A stretch of DNA of 64,000 nucleotides from JBKPNJ01 sp963695705. GTDB taxonomy: Bacteria; Actinomycetota; Actinomycetes; Propionibacteriales; Nocardioidaceae. Each line of letters starts with the position of its first letter. Position 1 is the first letter of the stretch. Made by a program: the position numbers and the translations under genes. Location: positions 248,001 through 312,000 of the forward strand of contig CAVOHB010000010.1 of the NCBI GenBank assembly GCA_963695705.1, given 5' to 3'. Under the pieces are notes generated by a model. That model had not been told where the DNA came from and made no database searches. It worked only from the letters and a program-made list of their open reading frames with translations. Positions 32,272 through 40,268 of the stretch are shown here, in pieces.

Positions 32272-32730
32272 GTGACTGAAAACAGACGGACCTCGAGCGT
32301 CGACGTCGTGGTGACCGAGACCATCCGCCGCCCGATCGAGGTGGTGGCCGACTACACCAGCGACCCGTCCCACGCACCCGAGTGGTACGCCAACATCTCC
32401 CAGGTGGAGTGGAAGACGCCACCGCCGATGCGGGTCGGCAGTGAGGTCCGGTTCGTCGCTCAGTTCCTCGGTCGGGAGCTGCGCTACACCTACGCGATCG
32501 TCGAGCACACCCCGGAGTCGCTGGTGATGCGTACGGCGCAGGGTCCGTTCCCGATGGAGACCAGCTACCGCTACGAGTCCTTGCTGGACGGCGGCACGCG
32601 GGTGACGCTGCGCAACCGGGGCACGCCGAGCGGCTTCTCGCGGCTCGTCGCGCCGATGATGGGCATCGCGATGCGCCGCGCCACCAGCAAGGACCTGAAG
32701 GCGCTCAAGCAGGTCCTCGAGCGTGGCTAG
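32272..32730 (+). CDS. SRPBCC (START-like) family protein
   Basis: 152 residues from GTG 32272. SVDVVVTETIRRPIEVVADY, then TSDPSHAPEWYANISQVEWK, the strands RVGSEVRFVAQFLGRELRYT and LDGGTRVTLRNRGTPSGFSR, and the C-terminal helix RRATSKDLKALKQVLERG are the polyketide-cyclase/SRPBCC lipid-binding fold. Such proteins bind hydrophobic ligands in a helix-grip cavity; the ligand is unknown. It is followed by a TetR regulator gene overlapping by 8 bp, and preceded by a perfect palindrome in its promoter, so the regulator and the ligand-binding protein probably respond to the same small molecule (inference). Confidence 0.88.
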   Translation: MTENRRTSSVDVVVTETIRRPIEVVADYTSDPSHAPEWYANISQVEWKTPPPMRVGSEVRFVAQFLGRELRYTYAIVEHTPESLVMRTAQGPFPMETSYRYESLLDGGTRVTLRNRGTPSGFSRLVAPMMGIAMRRATSKDLKALKQVLERG

Positions 32731-33316
32731 CCCCCGGGTCGAGGCCCTGCTGGACGAGGCCGAGGCCGAGTTCGCGAGTGCCGGCTTCGACAACGGGTCG
32801 CTGCGCAGGATCATGCGCCAGGCGGGGGTCGACCCCGGCGCGGTTCACTACCACTTCGGCGGCCGCGAAGCCCTCGCCGCTGCCGTGCTCGACCGCCTCC
32901 TGGCTCCGTTGAACGCGCGGCGCCTCGAGCTGCTCGAAGCAGCCGTGGCGAACGGCCGACCAGGGGCGCCGCAGCTCGTCGATGCGCTGATCCGTCCCGA
33001 CATCGAGGCCGCTCACGCGCTGCACGCCCAGTCACCCGGGCGCGCCCGGTTGATCGGCGCGATCTACGCCAGGCCCGCCAACTTCGTCGCCACCACCGTC
33101 GCCAGCCACTTCGCGCCCGTGGCGGACGCGTTCCGCCCGCACCTGGAGGCAGCGCTGCCCCACGTGGCGTTCGACGACATCGCCTGGCGGATCCGGTGGT
33201 GCGTCTTCGGGCCGGTCGGTGCGCTGCTCACCGACGAGTCGGCTGCCTTCGCGCGCCCCGCCGACGACCTCGTCGAGGAGCTGGCGCGAACCCTCAGCGC
33301 CGCGCTGGCTGCGTGA
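32723..33316 (+). CDS. TetR-family transcriptional regulator
   Basis: 197 residues from GTG 32723, overlapping the SRPBCC gene end. VEALLDEAEAEFASAGFDNG, SLRRIMRQAGVDPGAVHYHF and GGREALAAAVLDRLL are a TetR helix-turn-helix with the usual G-x-x-x-x-x-x-F spacing (VHYHFGGREAL). The C-terminal ligand domain is helical, with DIEAAHALHAQSPGRARLIG and DDIAWRIRWCVFGPVGALLT. The partner operator is the palindrome at 32238-32261. A half site TGACTGACT also occurs at 33380-33388 downstream of the gene, before a possible frameshifted small ORF. Ligand unknown. Confidence 0.9.
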   Translation: MASPRVEALLDEAEAEFASAGFDNGSLRRIMRQAGVDPGAVHYHFGGREALAAAVLDRLLAPLNARRLELLEAAVANGRPGAPQLVDALIRPDIEAAHALHAQSPGRARLIGAIYARPANFVATTVASHFAPVADAFRPHLEAALPHVAFDDIAWRIRWCVFGPVGALLTDESAAFARPADDLVEELARTLSAALAA

Positions 33317-33352
33317 CCCGGTCGAGGCGGTGTCTGCCCGGCCGACCACCCC

Positions 33353-34975
33353 TCAGGGCGGCGATCTTGGGGCCGACGGTGACTGACTGGCCGGCATGGC
33401 TACGCCGGACGACGACGTGCAGCAGCTGGTGAAGCAGCTGATGGCAGGAGCCAGCCCGATGAGAGCATGGCCCTGCTCGACGCCCTCATGGGCCGGCGGA
33501 CCGCCGGCATCCTCGAGGCGCTCCAGGCCGACGAGGAGCCGACGCTGGGACCGGCTCGGCGTGGGCGCGACGCCACCGGGGTCCGCGGGGCCCTGGTCCA
33601 GCCGGAACGGCGGGTAGGTGTCGGTCATCAGGGCGACGTACGCGGTCACCCGGTAGACCCACCGGTTCAGGCCGACCAGCAGGTCGAGCAACGGCGCCGG
33701 GTAGCGGCCGGTGAACAGCAACAGCAGTCCGGCGGCCAACGTCAGCGCGCCGATCAGACCGCCGACGGCGAACTGGAAGCCGTCCGCGTCACCGAACTGC
33801 CACGTGCCCGCGAGCACGCCCAGCACGATCAGGTGCGGCAGCGCCAGCAGCCACGACTTGACCAGCACCAGCCCGCGAGAGAGCCGCTCGGGGTAGGCGA
33901 TGTCGAGGTCGGCCGGGTAGTCGGTGTGGTCGAGGGTGAACGGCGGGTAGCGGTCGGTGCCGATCGCAGCCGTCGCGTAGAACTGCACCCGCCAGGTCCA
34001 CCGCAGGATGCCGACGTTGAGGTTGAACAGGCCACGCGGGTAGCGGCCGGTGACCAGGATCGCGAAGAACGCCACCACGGTGAGCACCACGAGGACCAGC
34101 CACAGCAGCGCGAGCACGACGAAGTGCGGGATCGCCAGGAACCACTTGACCAGCCAGAGCCCACGGTTCAGCTGCGGGTCCTTCGCGCCGACCAGGGTCA
34201 CGGGGGTGTCGGGCCGGACGGCTTCCGGAGGCTGACCGGGCGCGGCGGGCCGGGGGACCCGCGGTCCCGGCGGCCTGGCGCCGTACACGACGAGCATTGC
34301 GCCGCCGAGGATCAGGGCGCCGCCCAGCAGGCCGAGGCTCCATGCCAGAGGTGTGAGCCAGCCGAGGCGTCCGCCCGCGGACAGGTCGACCGCGACCCCC
34401 GGGGAGCCGTCGGCGTTCATGATCACGGCGGTGTAGGTGCCGGGCTTGAGGTCCCAGGTCAGCGCCTGGGTGCCGGGACCGCTGCTCTGCGCGGTCCAGA
34501 ACCCCTGGTCAGTGGGAGCCGCGCTCAGGTCAACGCCGGTGCCACGCCGGGTCAGCGAGTAGTCGAACGGGTCGGTGCGCAGGTCGCTGATCTCGTCGTA
34601 CGACGCGCTGTGCAGGTAGCCCGCGACGTCGGCGCTCGGTGCGATCCCGATGAAGACGGCCGATGCGTCCGCGGATCGGGCGCTCAGCCGCACGGTGGCG
34701 AGGTCACGGTGGGCCCACCAATCGTCGGGGCCGGCCTCGCCGAAGTTCACGACCTCGCTGGAGAGGGCCACCGTCTCGGTGGTGAGCTGCTCGGTCGGGG
34801 TGCTGAAGAACCCGTCGTCGTCGCGCTGGGTGGCCATCGCCCAGCCGAGGCCGAGGCCTCCGAGCAGCAGCGGGAAGCCCACGAGCGCGAGCAGGATGCC
34901 GATGACGAGGGAGACCGGGCGGTTGCTGCGTGAAGGGGTGCGGCCTGGTTCAGGTGGTGGGGTGTAGGTGGTCAT
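33353..34975 (-). CDS. DUF4389 multi-pass membrane protein
   Basis: 540 residues from ATG 34975, with AGGAGACC upstream. One transmembrane helix near residue 22 is followed by an extracellular domain (about 60-220), another helix (LTPLAWSLGLLGGALILGGA), and two DUF4389 repeats: RGLWLVKWFLAIPHFVVLAL, GRYPRGLFNLNVGILRWTWR, TDRYPPFTLDHTDYP, and again RGLVLVKSWLLALPHLIVLG, GRYPAPLLDLLVGLNRWVYR, TDTYPPFRLDQGP. Function of DUF4389 proteins is unknown. The conserved part ends near 33590; the last 70 or so residues (SQRRLLVGLERLEDAGG onwards) are unlike the family and run over a possible plus-strand remnant, so the true stop may have been lost by a frameshift. Confidence 0.8.
   Translation of the reverse strand: MTTYTPPPEPGRTPSRSNRPVSLVIGILLALVGFPLLLGGLGLGWAMATQRDDDGFFSTPTEQLTTETVALSSEVVNFGEAGPDDWWAHRDLATVRLSARSADASAVFIGIAPSADVAGYLHSASYDEISDLRTDPFDYSLTRRGTGVDLSAAPTDQGFWTAQSSGPGTQALTWDLKPGTYTAVIMNADGSPGVAVDLSAGGRLGWLTPLAWSLGLLGGALILGGAMLVVYGARPPGPRVPRPAAPGQPPEAVRPDTPVTLVGAKDPQLNRGLWLVKWFLAIPHFVVLALLWLVLVVLTVVAFFAILVTGRYPRGLFNLNVGILRWTWRVQFYATAAIGTDRYPPFTLDHTDYPADLDIAYPERLSRGLVLVKSWLLALPHLIVLGVLAGTWQFGDADGFQFAVGGLIGALTLAAGLLLLFTGRYPAPLLDLLVGLNRWVYRVTAYVALMTDTYPPFRLDQGPADPGGVAPTPSRSQRRLLVGLERLEDAGGPPAHEGVEQGHALIGLAPAISCFTSCCTSSSGVAMPASQSPSAPRSPP
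33396..33600 (+). pseudogene. Possible frameshifted small gene opposite the DUF4389 3' end
   Basis: ATG 33396 reads ATPDDDVQQLVKQLMAGAS; one frame change near 33455 continues PDESMALLDALMGRRTAGIL and EALQADEEPTLGP. Joined, this is a plausible short acidic helical protein, but no family is recognised and it is on the strand opposite the annotated gene. Low confidence. Confidence 0.25.
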
Positions 34976-35045
34976 GGTTGTGGTCTCCTTTCTCGTCGCC
35001 AGGCGACGTCATGACCGCGGCGCTGAGCCGATCCACCACGAAACG

Positions 35046-35084
35046 GCGGTATCCGGAACGCACGGATGAGTTCCGGATAGCGCC
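35046..35084 (-). terminator. Strong stem-loop between the ABC permease and the DUF4389 gene
   Basis: TATCCGGAAC (35050-35059) pairs perfectly with GTTCCGGATA (35070-35079), extended by GGCG/CGCC after one mismatch. It lies 12 bp beyond the permease stop at 35097 in the direction of transcription. Confidence 0.65.
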
Positions 35085-35096
35085 GCCCGTGTGTGA

Positions 35097-35912
35097 CTAC
35101 TTGACCTCGGAGCGGCGCAGGGAGATCAGCCCGACGACGAGGGGAATGACGATCCAGATCATCGTGGTCGAGGCGAGCATCGCCCACTCCTTACCGGTGT
35201 CCGTGGCGCCATCGAGGAGCGCCACCTGCGTGTAGTGCCAGTCGACCCACGGCTGCAGGTCCTCGAACCACGAGCGCACCTGGGCCAGGAGCGCGAGGAT
35301 GCCCGGCACGACCAGTGAGGCGACGAAGTAGCCCACGATCGCGGCGGCGGAGTTGCGCAGCACGACACCGAGGGCGAAGCCGAAGGCCATGCCAACCAGG
35401 TTGTAGAGCACCATCTGGGGCGCCATGGACAAAGAAATGTCCCACACGGTGTCGACGCCGGCGAGTGCGGAGCCGGCCACGTTGCCGAGGGCGCCCACGG
35501 CGAAGGCGACGGAGACGGCGACCAGGCCCACCAGGAGGGTCGCGATCGCCTTGGCGCCGATCACGTGTCCGCGGCTCGGCACCAGGGTGAACGTGGTGAG
35601 TCCGCTGCGCTGGCTCCACTCACTCGTGACGGCCAGGATCGCGATCATCGGCAAGATCACCGACATCGGGAACCCGCTCGCCCTCACGAAGTTCTGGTAG
35701 GTGACGTCGCTGTTAAGGCCGAAGACGAGGAGTGACCCGGCGGAGATAGGCGACAGGACGCCGATGCTGATGAGCATCCAGAATCCGGAGCGGGTGTCGA
35801 ACATCTTGCGCAGCTCGACCTTGACGAGCCGGGCGGTCGGGATGGGACGGGAGGTCCGGAGGACCGGTGCGGCCTCCGTGGTGGTGGCCGGAGGGGTGAT
35901 CGTGGCGGTCAT
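35097..35912 (-). CDS. ABC-2 type transporter permease
   Basis: 271 residues from ATG 35912. Six hydrophobic segments in the ABC-2 permease pattern: FWMLISIGVLSPISAGSLLV, FPMSVILPMIAILAVTSEWS, IATLLVGLVAVSVAFAVGAL, PQMVLYNLVGMAFGFALGVV, AAIVGYFVASLVVPGILALL and MIWIVIPLVVGLISLRRSEV. The VTSEWSQRSGLTTFTLVPSR motif between helices two and three is typical of bacteriocin/antibiotic-type exporters. The start overlaps the stop of the ATPase gene as ATGA. Substrate unknown. The downstream two-component system on the other strand suggests inducible resistance or signal-responsive export, as in LiaRS/BceRS-like systems; this is inference. Confidence 0.88.
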   Translation of the reverse strand: MTATITPPATTTEAAPVLRTSRPIPTARLVKVELRKMFDTRSGFWMLISIGVLSPISAGSLLVFGLNSDVTYQNFVRASGFPMSVILPMIAILAVTSEWSQRSGLTTFTLVPSRGHVIGAKAIATLLVGLVAVSVAFAVGALGNVAGSALAGVDTVWDISLSMAPQMVLYNLVGMAFGFALGVVLRNSAAAIVGYFVASLVVPGILALLAQVRSWFEDLQPWVDWHYTQVALLDGATDTGKEWAMLASTTMIWIVIPLVVGLISLRRSEVK

Positions 35913-36808
35913 GCCGCAACTCCTTCGCGTTGGGTGTCGGCAGTGAGCGATAAGAACATGTCTTCGAGGCCGGCGCCCTCGGCGGACCGGAGCTCGGTGA
36001 GGGCGATGCCGGCGGTCAGGGCCACGGCCCCGACCCGAGCGGGGTCGGCATCGGTGCGGACCGAGCCGTCGCCGGCGAGCGTGCTGGGGATCCCGGTCTG
36101 CTCGAGGGCGTGTGCGAGGTCGCGCGGCGACGTCGACCGGACGAGCGTGCCGGCCGCGGCGAGGAGGTCTTCCTTGGTGCCGGCCGCGACGATCTTTCCG
36201 TTGCCGATAACGACCAGGTCATCGGCGATGACCTCGATCTCGTGGAGCAGGTGTGAGGACAGCAGCACGGTGCCGCCCTGGTTGGCGAAGCCCGTCAGCA
36301 GGTCGCGCATCCACCGGATCCCCGCGGGGTCGAGCCCGTTGGCGGGCTCGTCGAGGATCAGCACCTGGGGGTCCCCGAGGAGTGCGGTGCCGATGCCGAG
36401 GCGTTGACGCATGCCGAGGGAGTAGTTGCGGACCCGGCGCTTGGCCTCCGATGATGTCAGGCTGACGAGCTCGAGCATCTCGTCGACGCGGCGGCGGGGC
36501 AGCCCCATGGTGTCGGCGGCGATCGTGAGGATCTCGCGTCCGGTGCGACCGGCGTGCTGGGCGGAGGCGTCCAGGAGGACGCCAACCTCGAGGCCGGGGT
36601 TGGGGAGGTCGGCGAACCGGACGCCGTTGATGGTCGCGGTGCCGGACGTCGGGGCGGTCAGGCCGACCATGACGCGCATCGTGGTGGACTTGCCGGCGCC
36701 GTTCGGGCCGAGGAAGCCGGTGACGCGACCGGGCAGGGCGGTGAAGGAGACGTTGTCGACGGCGGTGAAGCCGGCGTACCTCCGGGTCAGTGACTGAACA
36801 GTGATCAT
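35909..36808 (-). CDS. ABC transporter ATP-binding protein
   Basis: 299 residues from ATG 36808, preceded by GAGGGTTGTCAC. Walker A is GPNGAGKSTT, the signature region is YSLGMRQRLGIGTALLG (S-x-G-M-x-Q-R variant), Walker B is PQVLILDEPANGLDP and the H-loop is LLSSHLLHEIE. The C-terminal extension (about residues 215-299) is the usual extra domain of drug-exporter ATPases. It pairs with the downstream permease (4-bp overlap). It is divergent from the histidine kinase gene, 131 bp apart, suggesting joint control by that kinase. Confidence 0.93.
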   Translation of the reverse strand: MITVQSLTRRYAGFTAVDNVSFTALPGRVTGFLGPNGAGKSTTMRVMVGLTAPTSGTATINGVRFADLPNPGLEVGVLLDASAQHAGRTGREILTIAADTMGLPRRRVDEMLELVSLTSSEAKRRVRNYSLGMRQRLGIGTALLGDPQVLILDEPANGLDPAGIRWMRDLLTGFANQGGTVLLSSHLLHEIEVIADDLVVIGNGKIVAAGTKEDLLAAAGTLVRSTSPRDLAHALEQTGIPSTLAGDGSVRTDADPARVGAVALTAGIALTELRSAEGAGLEDMFLSLTADTQREGVAA

Positions 36809-36939
36809 GTGACAACCCTCGCCGCGTCGCGGCGTGCGCACATCGGCGTCGAGGCCGGACCCTCCTCGGCCGTCGGGAGGAGCGGTGTCTCGTTCTTTAG
36901 GTCGGTCCCCGACGCGTGGGCGGTCCCTAGGCTGGGTGG

Positions 36940-38085
36940 GTGATGACCACCGCCCTGCGCTCGCTGTGGGTCGAGCCCCGCGCCGCCGACGCTCCCGCAC
37001 GCGGGTGGCGCGACTGGGTGCTGGTCGGGGTGCTGATGGTCACGGCGCTGCTCGAGGGCCTCCTCCGGGACGACGTCGCCTGGCGGCCGTTGGCGATGAT
37101 CGTGGCGGTCGGACTCGCGCCGCTGCTGCTGTGGCGGCGTACCCGGCCGTTGCCCTGTGTCGTGGTGGCCTTCGGCACCGCGATGGCGTTGGGGTTGGCG
37201 ACCCTGGCGGGCGGGGCCCCCAATGTCGGCCTCGACACGATGGTCTTCGTCGACCTGGTGCTCGTCTACGCGCTGGTCCGCTGGGGCTCAGGGCGCGAAA
37301 TCGTGATCGGGCTGGCAGTGGTGGGGGTCGCTGCGGTCATCGGTACGGTCGCCGACTCCACCGGTGCTGCCGACGTCATTGGTGGGTTCGGCATCCTGGT
37401 GGCCGTGGCCGCGGGCGGAGCGGCGTTCCGTTACCGCGCCGAGAGCTGGCGTCGGGCGTTGGACCAGGTCCGCAGCCAGGAGCGGGTCGGCCTCGCGCGC
37501 GAGCTGCACGACATGGTCGCCCACCACGTCTCGGCGATCGCCGTGCAGGCGCAGGCGGGCCGGGCGCTGGCCGGGCAGCGACCTGAGGCGGGGCTCGAGG
37601 CGTTGGCGGTGATCGAAGGGGAGGCGTCGCGGACGCTCGCGGAGATGCGGACGATGGTCCGGGTGCTGCGCGACGGAGCGCCCGCGGAGTACGCCCCCCA
37701 GCCCGGCGTCGCCGACCTGATGTCCCTCGCCCGCCGCGACCCGATCCCGGTCGTCGACGTGGAGTTGCCAGATGACCTGGACGAAGTCCCGCTCCAGGTC
37801 GACGCGGCGGTCTACCGTCTGGCGCAAGAGGCGCTGACGAATGCCCTGCGGCACGCCCGCAACGCCTCGCGTGTGGAGATCCGGGTCGTCGAGGGTGGAG
37901 GAAGGCTGCGGCTACGCGTGACTGACGACGGACAGATCGACCCGGCGCGGTCGACGAGCCACGGCTTCGGGCTGCTCGGGATGACCGAGCGCGTGCAGCT
38001 GCTCGGCGGCACGCTGCGTGCCGGACCGACCGCCGAGGGCGGGTGGGCGGTCGACGCCGAGCTGCCGACACAGGTACGCACATGA
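36940..38085 (+). CDS. Sensor histidine kinase (HisKA_3 / NarL-type)
   Basis: 381 residues from GTG 36940 (ATG 36943 is equally possible). Four or five transmembrane helices span residues 20-160, followed by the phosphoacceptor helix QERVGLARELHDMVAHHVSA with the histidine in RELHD, and an HATPase_c domain: YRLAQEALTNALRHARNASR (N box), DDGQIDPARSTSHGFGLLGM (D and G boxes). This is the short-loop, membrane-embedded type that senses membrane or antibiotic stress. TAGGCT ends 6 nt before the GTG, so the mRNA is likely leaderless. The response regulator gene overlaps the stop. Confidence 0.92.
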   Translation: MMTTALRSLWVEPRAADAPARGWRDWVLVGVLMVTALLEGLLRDDVAWRPLAMIVAVGLAPLLLWRRTRPLPCVVVAFGTAMALGLATLAGGAPNVGLDTMVFVDLVLVYALVRWGSGREIVIGLAVVGVAAVIGTVADSTGAADVIGGFGILVAVAAGGAAFRYRAESWRRALDQVRSQERVGLARELHDMVAHHVSAIAVQAQAGRALAGQRPEAGLEALAVIEGEASRTLAEMRTMVRVLRDGAPAEYAPQPGVADLMSLARRDPIPVVDVELPDDLDEVPLQVDAAVYRLAQEALTNALRHARNASRVEIRVVEGGGRLRLRVTDDGQIDPARSTSHGFGLLGMTERVQLLGGTLRAGPTAEGGWAVDAELPTQVRT

Positions 38086-38738
38086 CGGTGCGCGTGCTGG
38101 TGGCCGACGACCAGGATCTGGTGCGGACCGGCCTGTCCATGATCCTCGACGCACAGTCTGGCATCGAGGTCGTCGGCCAGGCCGCCGATGGCCACGCCGC
38201 GGTCGAGCTGGCTCGTCGGCTCCGCCCCGACGTGTGCCTGGTCGACATCCGGATGCCGGGGCTCGACGGGATCGAGGTGACCGAGCTCCTCGCCGGGCGG
38301 GGCGTCCCGGACCCGATGGCGGTGGTGGTGATCACGACCTTCGACCTCGACGAATACGTCCACGGCGCGCTTCGGGCCGGCGCCCGAGGCTTTCTGCTCA
38401 AGGACGCCGGGCCGGAGCTGCTCGTCCAGGCCGTGCATGCCGCCGCCGCCGGCGATGCCCTGATCGCACCGAACATCACCCGGCGACTCCTGTCCACCTT
38501 GGCCGCCAGGGAACCGTCGAAACGACGTACCCAACCGATCGAGCCTCTCACCGACCGCGAGGAGGAGGTGCTGGCACTGGTCGCCCGCGGCCGCACGAAC
38601 GCCGAGATCGCCGCCGACCTCTTCATCGGCCTCACCACCGCCAAGACCCACGTCGCGAGCCTGCTGACCAAGATCGGCGCCCGCAACCGGGTAGAGATCG
38701 CAATGTGGGCCTACGACACCGGCCGGGTGGGGGACTGA
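38082..38738 (+). CDS. LuxR/NarL-family response regulator
   Basis: 218 residues from ATG 38082, overlapping the kinase stop as ATGA. VRVLVADDQDLVRTGLSMIL carries the acidic pocket, PDVCLVDIRMPGLDGIE has the phosphoacceptor aspartate, VVVITTFDLDEYVHGALRAG and FLLKDAG complete the receiver. The LuxR helix-turn-helix is EPLTDREEEVLALVARGRTN, AEIAADLFIGLTTAKTHVAS and LLTKIGARNRVEIAMWAY. It forms a two-component system with the kinase and probably controls the divergent ABC-2 transporter. It is the last intact gene of the island. Confidence 0.95.
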   Translation: MTVRVLVADDQDLVRTGLSMILDAQSGIEVVGQAADGHAAVELARRLRPDVCLVDIRMPGLDGIEVTELLAGRGVPDPMAVVVITTFDLDEYVHGALRAGARGFLLKDAGPELLVQAVHAAAAGDALIAPNITRRLLSTLAAREPSKRRTQPIEPLTDREEEVLALVARGRTNAEIAADLFIGLTTAKTHVASLLTKIGARNRVEIAMWAYDTGRVGD

Positions 38739-38928
38739 AGCCGCCGTCCAAGGACTCGGAGAATCCGTTCCGCCAAGCAGGCAAACTCCAGGAACATCCG
38801 TGCCGCTCGGGTAAGGTCATGGCTGACCACGACACCGATGTCGGCTGTCGGCCCAGGTCAGGGCAGGTTCCGCCGAGTTCTTCCGAGATCCGGCGACACG
38901 TGGCGGCGATCATCTCGCAATGAGGGGC

Positions 38929-38958
38929 TCAGGGGTTCGAGTCCCCTCAGCTCCACCC
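38929..38958 (+). other. Putative attR (second copy of the tRNA-Ala 3' end)
   Basis: 30 bp identical to 30936-30965. The preceding bases from 38915 also match with two differences. The 190 bp between the response regulator stop (38738) and this site hold no recognisable gene. Confidence 0.7.
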
Positions 38959-39032
38959 GCAGTGACTCCGCCGCATGCGACCTGAGCCCGCCGTCCTTGT
39001 AGCCGCGCCGCCGGAGCGCCACACTTCCCTTC

Positions 39033-40064
39033 GTGACCGACGCGCAGTCCCCGATCCGCTCGGCTCCCACTCTGGAGTCTGTTGCCGCGCGTGCGGCCGT
39101 GTCTCGCGCGACCGCCAGCCGGGTGCTGCGCGGCGCGAGCAATGTGAGCGACTCGGCGCGGGCAGCCGTGCAGGCTGCCGCGGAGGAGCTGTCCTACACG
39201 CCGAACAGAGCCGCGCGCACGCTGGTCACGGGCCGCAGCGACTCGGTCGCGTTCTACGTCGACGAGAGTGAGGATCGGCTCTTCTCTGATCCGTTCTTCC
39301 TCGGCGTACTGCGCGGAACGCAGAGCACGATCGCGCAAGCGTCCCTGCAGCTGGTCTTCAGCGTCGCCTCCCCACCTGATGACCACCGGCGCTTCCTGCG
39401 CTACGCATCCGGGAGGCACGTCGACGGGGTGCTCCTGCTTTCCCTGCACGGCAAGGATCAGCTGCCGGAGGAGCTCGAGGTCCTCGGCGTGCCGACGGTG
39501 CTGTGCGGCCGTCCGCTGCGCGGCGGTGAGAAGCTCTTCTTCGTCGACGCGGACAACGTCGGCGGCGCCGGCCTGGCAACGCGGCATCTGCTCGAGAGCG
39601 GGCGGAGCACCGTCGCCACGATCACCGGCCCGCAGGACATGGCCGCGGGACAGGACCGGCTTGCCGGCTACGTCAACACCTTCACCGAGCGGGGGCTCAC
39701 ACCACGCCCGGAGCTGATCGCGGCGGGCGAGTTCACCATCTCCAGCGGGTACGAAGCGATGAAGCTGCTGCTGGACGTGGAGCCTTCCATCGACGCCGTG
39801 TTCGCTGCCTCCGACCTCACCGCCCTCGGCGCGATGCGTGCCATCGAGGCCAGCGGCCGGCGCATCCTCGACGATGTGGCGGTGGTGGGTTTCGACGACA
39901 TCAGCGATGCGGAGACCGCCAACCCCGGCCTCACCACGATCCGTCAACCCATCGCCGAGATCGGTCACACCATGGCTGACCTGCTGGTTCGGCGGATCTC
40001 AGGCGAAGAACCCACGCGGATCACGATCCTGCCGGTGGAGCTGATCCGGCGCGACACCGCATAG
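39033..40064 (+). CDS. LacI-family transcriptional regulator (CebR-like)
   Basis: 343 residues from GTG 39033. The N-terminal APTLESVAARAAVSRATASR and VLRGASNVSDSARAAVQAAA with TPNRAARTLVTGRSDSVAF are the LacI helix-turn-helix and hinge helix. The C-terminal periplasmic-binding-type domain ends DVAVVGFDDISDAETANPGL. It precedes a sugar ABC importer and a beta-glucosidase, so it most likely represses them in response to a glucoside. The palindromic GTGAGAGCGCTCTCAC before the binding-protein gene resembles the CebR box of Streptomyces (core AGCGCT). CACACT 7 nt upstream of the GTG suggests leaderless expression. Confidence 0.9.
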   Translation: MTDAQSPIRSAPTLESVAARAAVSRATASRVLRGASNVSDSARAAVQAAAEELSYTPNRAARTLVTGRSDSVAFYVDESEDRLFSDPFFLGVLRGTQSTIAQASLQLVFSVASPPDDHRRFLRYASGRHVDGVLLLSLHGKDQLPEELEVLGVPTVLCGRPLRGGEKLFFVDADNVGGAGLATRHLLESGRSTVATITGPQDMAAGQDRLAGYVNTFTERGLTPRPELIAAGEFTISSGYEAMKLLLDVEPSIDAVFAASDLTALGAMRAIEASGRRILDDVAVVGFDDISDAETANPGLTTIRQPIAEIGHTMADLLVRRISGEEPTRITILPVELIRRDTA

Positions 40065-40198
40065 CACACGCCGGCTCGCTTGCCCCACGCGAGCGGAAGC
40101 GGGCCTCTTCGGTATTCGACGTGCGTCATGCGGCCCGGCACCCAGTCGGAAGGCGCAAGCGTGCACCGCGCGGCCGTCGTCGATTTCGCCAGGGGTCC

Positions 40199-40227
40199 TT
40201 GACAGGGCCGCCGAACATGAGCATGCT
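40199..40227 (+). promoter_or_regulatory. Promoter of the binding-protein operon
   Basis: -35 TTGACA (40199-40204), 17-bp spacer, -10-like CATGCT (40222-40227). The LacI operator follows immediately, over the expected start point. Confidence 0.55.
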
Positions 40228-40248
40228 CATCTGTGAGAGCGCTCTCAC
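40217..40248. promoter_or_regulatory. LacI-type operator GTGAGAGCGCTCTCAC with an adjacent palindrome
   Basis: GTGAGAGCGCTCTCAC (40233-40248) is a perfect 16-bp palindrome with the central CG typical of LacI/GalR sites. ATGAGCATGCTCAT (40217-40230) is a second perfect palindrome over the -10. Confidence 0.8.
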
Positions 40249-40268
40249 GAACTGTCCGGGAGGACCAC

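Larger units (their letters stand above)
30922..38958. mobile_element. Putative genomic island integrated in tRNA-Ala(CGC), about 8.0 kb
   Basis: The island is bounded by an exact 30-bp direct repeat of the tRNA-Ala 3' end (30936-30965 and 38929-38958). The similarity extends left to 44 bp with two mismatches (30922-30965 against 38915-38958). A 3'-end tRNA duplicate is the classic scar of site-specific integration. An excisionase-like fragment lies 55 bp inside the left copy. No integrase or replication gene was recognised, so the element is decayed or cannot move by itself. Cargo: two regulators with operators, a DUF4389 protein, an ABC-2 transporter and a two-component system. Confidence 0.7.

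Noticed and set aside
33353..33560. True C-terminal domain of the DUF4389 protein
   Set aside because: Composition (Cys/Ser-rich tail) and lack of family similarity indicate readthrough over another frame.
38740..38928. Integrase remnant beside the right tRNA repeat
   Set aside because: No tyrosine recombinase motifs (R-x-x-H or C-terminal Y) could be found in any frame.
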